From the NCBI GenBank assembly GCA_038316995.1, contig JBBQAZ010000008.1:1-29802 (forward strand): 29,802 nt of DNA. Reading direction: 5' to 3'. Origin of the DNA: JAXHNE01 sp038316995 (GTDB taxonomy: Bacteria > Patescibacteriota > Saccharimonadia > Saccharimonadales > JAXHNE01). A model generated the notes under the pieces. The model did not search any database, was not told the origin of the DNA, and was given only the letters and a program-made list of their open reading frames with translations. This document shows, piece after piece, positions 1 to 6,296 of the stretch. The position numbers were made by a program, and so were the translations under genes. The stretch's first letter is position 1, and each line of letters opens with the position of its first letter.

Positions 1-10
1 TCAAGCGAGT

Positions 11-574
11 ATGAGTAAGCAGCAGCGTCTTGACGAGATTGAGGCAGAGATTATACAAAATAATGTCTGTCCAGATCTCGCCAAACAAGCCACACAGTTG
101 GTTTTTGGCGACGGGAACATTAACGCACAAATAGTTCTAATAGGGGAAGCTCCTGGTAAGAAAGAAGATTTACTTGGATTGCCGTTTGTTGGAGCGAGTG
201 GAAAATTCTTGGATGAAATGCTGGAATCGATTGGTATGAAACGCGAGGATGTCTACATTACAAACATCGTGAAGTATCGGCCACCAAAGAACAGGGATCC
301 TAGCCCAGCAGAAAAGTCTGTTTTCATGGAATATTTGCAGGCCCAGTTGGATGTAATTCAACCAAAACTGATAGTGACACTTGGTCGTCACAGCATGAAT
401 TGCTTCTTGCCGGATCTGCAAATTAGTAAAGCACATGGGCAGCTTCAGTATCTTACAGAACAAGTATACTTGCCCTTGTATCATCCAGCCGCCGCGCTTT
501 ATAACGGTCGTATGAGGCAAACTTTACTAGATGATTTCGCGCTGATCCCACAAATTTTGAAGAAAATTAAATGA
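11..574 (+). CDS. Family 4 (type-4) uracil-DNA glycosylase, iron-sulfur cysteines largely lost
   Basis: Removes uracil from DNA to start base-excision repair. The 187-aa product shows the family core: GEAPG (residues 45-49) followed by GLPFVGASG (56-64), VYITNIVKYRPPKNRDP (81-97) and a C-terminal YHPAAAL motif (157-163) that closes on DNA. Family members usually bind a 4Fe-4S cluster through four cysteines. Here only Cys20 is near an expected position; the cysteine normally found in the V-K-C-R-P-P motif is Tyr89, and the one before the EYL helix is also absent, so the cluster is probably missing. The frame is open to the left edge of the window and no good ribosome binding site precedes ATG 11, so the true start could lie upstream, although the N-terminus already covers the usual first motif. 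RNase J follows 30 nt downstream on the same strand, so the two are probably co-transcribed. Confidence 0.88.
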   Translation: MSKQQRLDEIEAEIIQNNVCPDLAKQATQLVFGDGNINAQIVLIGEAPGKKEDLLGLPFVGASGKFLDEMLESIGMKREDVYITNIVKYRPPKNRDPSPAEKSVFMEYLQAQLDVIQPKLIVTLGRHSMNCFLPDLQISKAHGQLQYLTEQVYLPLYHPAAALYNGRMRQTLLDDFALIPQILKKIK

Positions 575-604
575 ATAATCTGAAACTGAAAGGAAAATAA
601 TACA

Positions 605-2698
605 GTGAATCAGAAAAACACAAGCAGCGACACAGCTGCAAATAAAAATCAGAAGCCAGTCAACAATGGCAGGCCAGCTGGACGAGGTGCTGCAATTCGC
701 GCGCAACGTCGCAGCCAACAAGATGCTCAGCGTATTTTAAAGCAATATGACTTTGCGAATGGAAACGACGATAAAAACGCGGAAAAGCCAGAAAAGCGCC
801 GTGCAAACTTTATCGATGAAACTCCACGCCTAAAAGTTATTCCAATAGGCGGTAACGACGGTGGTGGTTCAAAGAACATGATTGTTGTTGAATACGAAAA
901 AGATGCAATTATCATGGATTGTGGAAACGACCTTGGCGTGGATTTACCGGGTATAAACTACGGTATTTGCGACACGAGCTACCTAGAAACAATTAAGCAC
1001 AAGATTAAGGCTTACGTGATTACTCACGGACACCTTGACCACATCGGTGGGTTGCCTCACATTGTGCCAAATTACCCAGCACCAATCTATGGATCAAAAT
1101 TCACCATTGGTCGAGTAGAAGAAATATTTGGAAACTTTGGTCAGCCAATGCCTGATGGATTTGAGCTACGAACAGTCATGATGAACGAGGACACACACGA
1201 GCGACTAAAGATTGGAAACTTCTTTGTTGAGCTTATTCGTGTAACTCACTCTATCCCAGGAAGTACCATGGTCGTTGTTGATTCGCCAGTTGGGCGTATC
1301 ATTAACACCGGCGATTTCCGTCTTGATCCTAATCCGCTCGACCACGAGCGAACAGACATCGAGCGTATCAAAGAACTTGGCGACGAAGGTGTACTTGCTC
1401 TGCTATCAGAAAGTACGACTACCGAGCGACCAGGTAGGACGCCAAGTGAAAGTACTATAGAAGATTCTTTCAATGAAATAATGAAGAATGCCCCGGGCCG
1501 AATTTTTATTGGTCTATTTAGTACCAACATGAACCGCGTTCAGATGCTTATAAATGCAGCCGTACATAACAACAAAAAAGTGGCAATGGATGGTCGCAGC
1601 ATGGTTAGTACACTTGAAATGGCAGTACGACACGGATTTTTCAAGATACCAAAAGGAACGTTTGTGCCAATCGCCAGTGTTCCAAACATGAAAGATACTG
1701 ATGTAGTAGTGGTTTGTACTGGATCACAGGGCGAGCCAAGTTCAGCACTCCAGCGTATGAGTAACGGTGAACACCGCCATATTAAACTGAAAGAACAAGA
1801 CTCAGTTGTGCTTTCTAGTAGCCCAATCCCGTATTCTGGAAACGACGCTAAAATCCGTAGCATGGTAGATGATTTGCACCGCAAACACGTGCACGTTTTC
1901 CAACACATTACACGTGAACTAGACGGACACGGGCCACTCCACGTATCTGGACACGCCAGTGTAGATGAATATAAAGACATCATTAATTTTACGAAACCGA
2001 AGTTCTTTGTGCCAATTTACGGTGACTTTACTAGCAAGCGTCAGCACATTGAAATTGCAGTAGAAGAAGGTATTCCGCGAAAAGACACTTTGAATGCCGA
2101 CAATGGTGACGTAATTGAGTTCAGCAAAGACCAAATGCAAATCACCGGCAACGTGCCAACTGGTATTGTCTTGGTTGATCAAACGGGCGCAACGGTGAAT
2201 AACGTGGTCATAAAAGACCGCTTACTATTATCTGAAGAAGGTCTTGTTGCAGTTGTGCTTACTATTGACCGTAAGACTGGCGCAACGCTTACCAGCCCAG
2301 ACATCATTAGCCGTGGGTTCATCTATATGCGTGAAAACGAAGAGGTAATGACTGGACTGCGCAATGAACTTCGCCGTGCAGTACAACAGCGATTCAAGCG
2401 CGTTGATCTAGATAGATTCAAACAAGAAATTAAAGAACATGTAACACATTTCCTGTATGAGCAAACTGGTCGAAGTCCAATTGTCATCCCTGTAATTAAC
2501 GTCATTAGTGGTGGCCGACCAGCCAACAACAATAACAAGCCAGGTAACGGGACTGATGATCAGAAGTCGGCTGGTGATAATGGCCAGAAATCAGAACAGA
2601 AAAAGGAACTAACGTCTGAAGAAATTGCCGATCAGCAACAAAAGCGCTTTGAAGAAATGCGTGCTAAGTTGCTTGGGCAGGATGCTCGTACAGACTAA
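605..2698 (+). CDS. rnj: Ribonuclease J (metallo-beta-lactamase/beta-CASP RNase)
   Basis: 5'-3' exo- and endoribonuclease of mRNA decay and rRNA maturation. The metallo-beta-lactamase metal motif HGHLDH is at residues 141-146, with further ligands His215 (THS) and Asp237 (GDF). The RNase J signature ESTTTERPGRTPSE is at 269-282. The beta-CASP region includes TGSQGEP (371-377) and SGHASVDE (447-454, His449). The conserved RNase J C-terminal domain follows. Two extensions make it 697 aa against about 555 for the usual enzyme: a basic, Asn/Gln/Arg-rich N-terminal tail of about 75 residues and a Gln/Lys/Glu-rich C-terminal tail of about 60 residues, both likely disordered and possibly RNA- or partner-binding. 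The start is GTG 605, supported by AAAGGA at 589-594 ten bases upstream. A non-coding structured region follows the stop. Confidence 0.95.
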   Translation: MNQKNTSSDTAANKNQKPVNNGRPAGRGAAIRAQRRSQQDAQRILKQYDFANGNDDKNAEKPEKRRANFIDETPRLKVIPIGGNDGGGSKNMIVVEYEKDAIIMDCGNDLGVDLPGINYGICDTSYLETIKHKIKAYVITHGHLDHIGGLPHIVPNYPAPIYGSKFTIGRVEEIFGNFGQPMPDGFELRTVMMNEDTHERLKIGNFFVELIRVTHSIPGSTMVVVDSPVGRIINTGDFRLDPNPLDHERTDIERIKELGDEGVLALLSESTTTERPGRTPSESTIEDSFNEIMKNAPGRIFIGLFSTNMNRVQMLINAAVHNNKKVAMDGRSMVSTLEMAVRHGFFKIPKGTFVPIASVPNMKDTDVVVVCTGSQGEPSSALQRMSNGEHRHIKLKEQDSVVLSSSPIPYSGNDAKIRSMVDDLHRKHVHVFQHITRELDGHGPLHVSGHASVDEYKDIINFTKPKFFVPIYGDFTSKRQHIEIAVEEGIPRKDTLNADNGDVIEFSKDQMQITGNVPTGIVLVDQTGATVNNVVIKDRLLLSEEGLVAVVLTIDRKTGATLTSPDIISRGFIYMRENEEVMTGLRNELRRAVQQRFKRVDLDRFKQEIKEHVTHFLYEQTGRSPIVIPVINVISGGRPANNNNKPGNGTDDQKSAGDNGQKSEQKKELTSEEIADQQQKRFEEMRAKLLGQDARTD

Positions 2699-2706
2699 GC
2701 TCTTAT

Positions 2707-2747
2707 GACACTTTTTGCGCAGCCAAAAAGTGTCGCAAAAAGGCTGC
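2707..2747 (+). other. Hairpin with H-type pseudoknot potential after rnj
   Basis: A perfect 11-bp stem pairs GACACTTTTTG (2707-2717) with CAAAAAGTGTC (2724-2734) around the six-base loop CGCAGC. The loop bases GCAGC (2719-2723) are complementary to GCTGC (2743-2747), joined by an A-rich linker at 2735-2742, which is the geometry of an H-type pseudoknot. No U-tract follows, so this is a poor intrinsic terminator. It could protect the 3' end of the rnj mRNA or begin the structured RNA that follows. The pairing is seen directly; any function is inference. Confidence 0.4.
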
Positions 2748-2902
2748 AGGCGACTGAAAAACCAGAGCAGAAACAATCTAGAAATTACCGCGCTGTAACG
2801 TCGCTAAAGCGTCCCCATTCTTTTATTTCAAGAATGAATGGGGCAGAGTTACAGCTTTACTCGACAATTTCTAATTAGTTTCCTTCTGTTTTCCAGAGCC
2901 TG
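2747..2902 (+). ncRNA. Candidate structured RNA: ~156-nt imperfect long hairpin
   Basis: This non-coding stretch folds on itself almost end to end. The stems, from outside in, are CAGGC/GCCTG (2747-2751/2898-2902), CTG/CAG (2754-2756/2894-2896), AAAA/TTTT (2757-2760/2889-2892), CAGA/TCTG (2763-2766/2885-2888), GAAAC/GTTTC (2770-2774/2878-2882), TAGAAATT/AATTTCTA (2779-2786/2866-2873), GCTGTAAC/GTTACAGC (2792-2799/2848-2855) and CCCCATTC/GAATGGGG (2813-2820/2836-2843). They are separated by internal loops, one of which holds the mini-hairpin CGCTAAAGCG. The overall shape, a long rod with an asymmetric central bubble, recalls 6S RNA, but no conserved 6S sequence was recognised and no clear upstream promoter was found. 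A miniature inverted-repeat element or a bidirectional 3'-end structure are alternatives. Confidence 0.35.
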
Positions 2903-2923
2903 AAAGAACTCAACTTTGGATTA

Positions 2924-2952
2924 TTGACAAATGATGTAAAAATTGCTATAAT
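2924..2952 (+). promoter_or_regulatory. Consensus sigma70 promoter, leaderless, for the ftsK operon
   Basis: Perfect TTGACA (2924-2929), a 17-base spacer and perfect TATAAT (2947-2952). Transcription is expected to start about seven bases after the -10, near 2959, only about three bases before ATG 2962. The mRNA would therefore be leaderless, and indeed no Shine-Dalgarno sequence precedes this ATG. Confidence 0.85.
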
Positions 2953-2961
2953 ACTCGTGTT

Positions 2962-3192
2962 ATGGAAAATTTCGATGACATACCAGATTATCCAGTTGAA
3001 ATGATAGTAAATGATATTCATTTGCGCGACGCCGAGCGTAGGAAGGCCGTAGACGTGGCTTTTAGAGTATTAATGGCGGCTGACACCAGAGAAGAAAAAA
3101 TGAGCGCACTAGCTGAGTTGGGCCGAATGCAGCTAATTTCCAATGAATTTCGCGAACAATTCCCCGAGGTCTTCCCAGCAGAGGACGAATAA
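2962..3192 (+). CDS. Small acidic protein of unknown function upstream of ftsK
   Basis: 76-aa, Glu/Asp-rich, predicted mostly helical, with no signal peptide or membrane segment and no cysteines. I do not recognise a family. It is first in a two-gene unit with ftsK, with 19 bases between the genes, and is driven by the consensus promoter directly upstream. The expected transcription start sits at the ATG, so translation would be leaderless. Sharing a strong promoter with ftsK suggests a cytoplasmic housekeeping or cell-cycle role, but nothing in the sequence says which. Confidence 0.7.
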   Translation: MENFDDIPDYPVEMIVNDIHLRDAERRKAVDVAFRVLMAADTREEKMSALAELGRMQLISNEFREQFPEVFPAEDE

Positions 3193-3211
3193 CTTATAAT
3201 AAAAGGGTAAA

Positions 3212-5395
3212 ATGGCAAAAAGAAAAAAGAAAAACACCAGAAAGAAGAAACAGCAAAAGGCTGAAGTCGTTGAGCGATCCCAGTTTTGGCCGCTCGCGTT
3301 CGCAATTATTTTAATACTTGCTGGTCTCTTTTTATTGCTTGGTGGTTTTGGTACCGGCGGCCCATTGCCAGTCGGCATGTTTGACGCAGCTTACGGTGTA
3401 TTTGGTTTAGCTGCATATTTGACTCCGGTAGCACTGTTTTACTTCAGCTTCTGGAAATTTAAGAGTGAAGACAGCCGTATTCCATTAACAAAATTTGTGA
3501 GTATGGCAGGTGTGTTACTTCTTGCATCTGGTTGGTTACATGTTACTTTTGCGACTAAAGAACTTGGTGAATACGTAAGTGAAAAGGGCGGTTGGTTTGG
3601 TGAGATTATTGGCGGAGCTGCACTTACTGCGTTAAATAAAATGCCAGCGAGTATCATGTTCTTTGTATTTATGATTTTAGCTGCATTTTTAGCATTTAGT
3701 GTTTCACCGCGAGTTCTACTTAAGTTTGCAAAAATCTTTTCTTCAAATAAAAATAAAGATACAGACCTGGCTGATCTAAAAGAGAAGAGCGAACCTACTG
3801 GATTCAAGCTAAACGAAGGTGTTCCTGTTGAGCACAGCCAAGGACCAAAGAGGGCATCGCTAAAAAATAGCGCCGAAAAGCTTACAGTGAGTGAAAATCA
3901 CGAGGCGCTTACTATTGCCAATGATCCAAACTGGCAGTTGCCAGAAATAGATTTATTGAACAAGAAGCAAGACAAAGCTGACGCCGGCGATGTTGAAGGC
4001 AATGCTGAAATTATTAAAGAAACGCTCGCAAACTTTAATATTGGTGTAGAGATGGAAGGGGCAAATATTGGCCCGCGCGTGACACAGTTCACTCTCAAAC
4101 CACCATCTGGGATTAAATTAAGCAAAATAACAGCACTAGAGACCAACTTGGCGCTAGACCTGGCAGCAACATCAATCAGGATGGAAGCGCCAATTCCTGG
4201 CAAGCGATTAGTCGGGATTGAGGTTCCTAACATGAAAGCCGCAACTGTTCGGCTAAGTAGTGTTTTTACATCCTCTGATTGGAAGCAGGATCGTAGTCCT
4301 CTGACGTTTGCTATTGGTAAAGACATCGCCGGAGCTCCAATTGTTGCTGATTTAGCACGCATGCCACACTTGCTTGTTGCTGGTCAGACTAACTCCGGTA
4401 AATCAGTGATGATAAATAGCATTATTACGAGCTTGCTATACAGAAACAGCCCATCGGATCTCAAACTTATTCTGGTTGATCCAAAGCATGTTGAACTAAC
4501 GCCGTATAACGATATAGCACATCTGTTAACAGAGGTTATTACAGAGCCCGAGCGCTGCATTAGTGCGCTAAAGTGGGCAGTAGCAGAAATGGAAAGACGC
4601 TACCGAACAATGAAAGCTGCAAAAAGCCGAAACATCATAGAGTACAACAACACGAATAAAGAAGAAAGTATGCCGTATATCGTCATTGTGATTGACGAAT
4701 TGGCAGACCTTATGCAAATGGCTGCACGAGACGTAGAGTCACTTATTGTCCGTATTGCACAGAAGGCCCGAGCCGTCGGAATCCACTTAGTGCTGGCAAC
4801 ACAGAGCCCGCGGGCTGACGTTATTACGGGTCTCATTAAGGCCAACATTCCGGCTCGAATTGCGTTTACTGTAGCCGGCCAGATTGAGTCAAGAATAATC
4901 ATAGATCAAACTGGCGCAGACAAACTACTAGGAATGGGTGACATGTTGTTCACTACTTCTGAAATGCCAAAAGCAAAGCGTGCCCAGGGTTCACTTATCA
5001 CCTCTGAAGAAATTCAAAAAGTGACCGACTTTATCCGAACGCAGCGCGAACCACAATATGACGACGAAGTGGTGAGCCAACCAGTACAGCTAAACGGTAA
5101 GGGTGGAATTGTAGCAGACGCTAGCATGAACGATGCCGATGATGATATGTGGAAAGACGCAGTTCATGTTGTTATAGAAGGCGGTAAAGCAAGTACAAGC
5201 ATGTTGCAGCGACGACTAAGAATTGGTTATGGCCGCGCTTCACGTTTAATTGAGACCATGGAAGAACAGGGGATTATCGGGCCGGCCGACGGGTCGCGAC
5301 CGCGAGACGTACTTGTTACGTCAATGGATGACGTCTTTGGAGGCACTAGTGCAGCCAATCCAGATGAAGACGAGATGTACGACGAAAATTTCTAG
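3212..5395 (+). CDS. ftsK: DNA translocase FtsK/SpoIIIE
   Basis: Membrane-anchored ATPase that pumps chromosomal DNA through the closing division septum. The 727-aa protein starts with a Lys-rich cytoplasmic tail (residues 2-17), then about four membrane segments (roughly 26-46, 56-79, 95-115, 145-165) and a short linker of about 100 residues. The FtsK alpha/beta motor follows: Walker A GQTNSGKS (391-398), the DPKHVELTPYND segment (423-434), Walker B IVIDEL (492-497) and the ATQSPRADVITGLIKANIP segment (529-547). The C-terminal winged-helix gamma domain, which reads KOPS-type DNA signals, covers about 645-705 (LQRRLRIGYGRASRLIE). The linker is short compared with E. coli FtsK and closer to SpoIIIE. 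AAAAGGGT just upstream of ATG 3212 serves as the ribosome binding site. The acidic tail after residue 705 is not part of the standard domain. Confidence 0.97.
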   Translation: MAKRKKKNTRKKKQQKAEVVERSQFWPLAFAIILILAGLFLLLGGFGTGGPLPVGMFDAAYGVFGLAAYLTPVALFYFSFWKFKSEDSRIPLTKFVSMAGVLLLASGWLHVTFATKELGEYVSEKGGWFGEIIGGAALTALNKMPASIMFFVFMILAAFLAFSVSPRVLLKFAKIFSSNKNKDTDLADLKEKSEPTGFKLNEGVPVEHSQGPKRASLKNSAEKLTVSENHEALTIANDPNWQLPEIDLLNKKQDKADAGDVEGNAEIIKETLANFNIGVEMEGANIGPRVTQFTLKPPSGIKLSKITALETNLALDLAATSIRMEAPIPGKRLVGIEVPNMKAATVRLSSVFTSSDWKQDRSPLTFAIGKDIAGAPIVADLARMPHLLVAGQTNSGKSVMINSIITSLLYRNSPSDLKLILVDPKHVELTPYNDIAHLLTEVITEPERCISALKWAVAEMERRYRTMKAAKSRNIIEYNNTNKEESMPYIVIVIDELADLMQMAARDVESLIVRIAQKARAVGIHLVLATQSPRADVITGLIKANIPARIAFTVAGQIESRIIIDQTGADKLLGMGDMLFTTSEMPKAKRAQGSLITSEEIQKVTDFIRTQREPQYDDEVVSQPVQLNGKGGIVADASMNDADDDMWKDAVHVVIEGGKASTSMLQRRLRIGYGRASRLIETMEEQGIIGPADGSRPRDVLVTSMDDVFGGTSAANPDEDEMYDENF

Positions 5396-5398
5396 CCC

Positions 5399-5427
5399 TT
5401 GGCAAGGTGAATGATTCATAATATGCT
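5399..5427 (+). promoter_or_regulatory. Promoter for the gene at 5461
   Basis: TTGGCA (5399-5404), a 17-base spacer and TATGCT (5422-5427), beginning four bases after the ftsK stop. The predicted start near 5434 leaves a leader of about 27 bases with no Shine-Dalgarno sequence before ATG 5461. The -35 lies in a small palindrome, CCTTGGCAAGG (5397-5407). Confidence 0.55.
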
Positions 5428-5440
5428 TAGCGTATTATGA
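5416..5440. promoter_or_regulatory. Palindrome overlapping the -10 and start site; candidate operator
   Basis: An 11-bp inverted repeat, TCATAATATGC (5416-5426) against GCGTATTATGA (5430-5440), with one G-T wobble and the three-base centre TTA. It covers the predicted -10 and the transcription start of the gene at 5461. This is where a dimeric repressor would bind, although as RNA it could also be a hairpin at the 3' end of the ftsK transcript. No regulator gene is adjacent. Confidence 0.45.
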
Positions 5441-5460
5441 CAGTAGAGTCACAACTATAA

Positions 5461-6291
5461 ATGCAAAGCATTCGCATAGATTTAAATAACTACACACAAA
5501 AAGAGCCTAAAGACGCGGGCTCTTTTTTAAACCCAAAAGTTACTACTCCATGCGACGAAACAGGTTTACCGTACTCACTCTGGCCAAATAAAGACCTTCC
5601 GGCCGTCGGTGACGTTTTAGATAGAATACACCCCGTCGCTGATTTTCATCATGTGGCTCATCCAAGGTCTGAACTAAACCTTAATGATAAAGCTGACTTA
5701 GCAGTTATGAACTCGCGCGTTGAATGGACGCTCTACGGCGATCACCACGTACAACATAGCGGTTATCATGCACACTACGATGGTCCAAAGCTACCTAAAA
5801 CGCGCGTTGATAAAATTCGTTGGGTTGTGATGGCAAGTGCAGGACACATCGGGGGTATAGCCTTAGATTGCTCTGCAGACCAGCCTGTGGAGAGGGAAAT
5901 GCCACCTGCGCTGCGCGAAAAGCTATGGAATGAAGGAATTGTGAGGGTTGCTTGTCCGGCGGCGGTAAGAGGTTTTTTGGTGGATACTTTAATAGATGAA
6001 GGCTTTGAAGGTATTGCAGAGGGTGCAATCATGAAGTTCTTGCAGGCCAAAGAACGATCACGGAAACTTGAGCTTGGACACTTTTTGTTGTCGCAAATGA
6101 CAGAAGATAAGATTGCTGGTACAGATAAAATATACAAAGAAGCATATCAGAACGGAACAATTCCGGCATTTGTTCCAAAGAGCCCGCAAAGATTTATTCG
6201 CAAACAACTCACTTCGTCAGACGGAATAACCAACAGATTAATCAATAAACTAGAACAAAGCGGCTCACAGTACTTAAAGCTAGTAAGTTGA
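5461..6291 (+). CDS. Protein of unknown function, histidine-rich N-terminal half
   Basis: 276 aa, not recognised. Residues 57-108 are rich in histidine (RIHPVADFHHVAHP; YGDHHVQHSGYHAHYDG), which suggests metal binding or a cupin-like or hydrolase fold, but no diagnostic motif is visible. The C-terminal half is helical and ends in a basic segment. There is no signal peptide or membrane segment. ATG 5461 has no ribosome binding site. The next usable in-frame starts are GTG near 5653 and ATG 5707, and a terminator-like hairpin lies within codons 13-23, so the first ~20 codons may act as a leader. The gene is convergent with the pilin-like operon, with only five bases between the stops. Confidence 0.65.
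   Translation: MQSIRIDLNNYTQKEPKDAGSFLNPKVTTPCDETGLPYSLWPNKDLPAVGDVLDRIHPVADFHHVAHPRSELNLNDKADLAVMNSRVEWTLYGDHHVQHSGYHAHYDGPKLPKTRVDKIRWVVMASAGHIGGIALDCSADQPVEREMPPALREKLWNEGIVRVACPAAVRGFLVDTLIDEGFEGIAEGAIMKFLQAKERSRKLELGHFLLSQMTEDKIAGTDKIYKEAYQNGTIPAFVPKSPQRFIRKQLTSSDGITNRLINKLEQSGSQYLKLVS
5498..5528 (+). terminator. Intrinsic terminator-like hairpin inside the 5' end of the 5461 gene
   Basis: AAAAAGAGCC (5498-5507) pairs perfectly with GGCTCTTTTT (5518-5527) around a ten-base loop, and the 3' arm ends in six T residues (5523-5528). This is textbook rho-independent geometry, yet it lies inside an open reading frame. It could be the ftsK terminator running into the next gene, or an attenuator controlling the gene it sits in. 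Confidence 0.6.
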
Positions 6292-6296
6292 AGTAG

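Noticed and set aside
1540..1983. Open frame of 147 codons antisense to rnj
   Set aside because: Lies wholly opposite strongly conserved RNase J sequence, has no promoter or ribosome binding site, and its protein resembles nothing; a shadow of the coding strand.
2747..2902. Firm identification of the long hairpin as 6S RNA
   Set aside because: Only the general shape agrees; no conserved sequence or promoter could be recognised, so it is left as a candidate structured RNA.
3195..3200. TATAAT just before ftsK as a separate promoter
   Set aside because: No -35 element, and it lies between the small gene and the ftsK ribosome binding site inside an operon.
3898..4362. Open frame of 154 codons antisense to ftsK
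   Set aside because: Mirrors the conserved FtsK motor region and has no start signals or recognisable domain.
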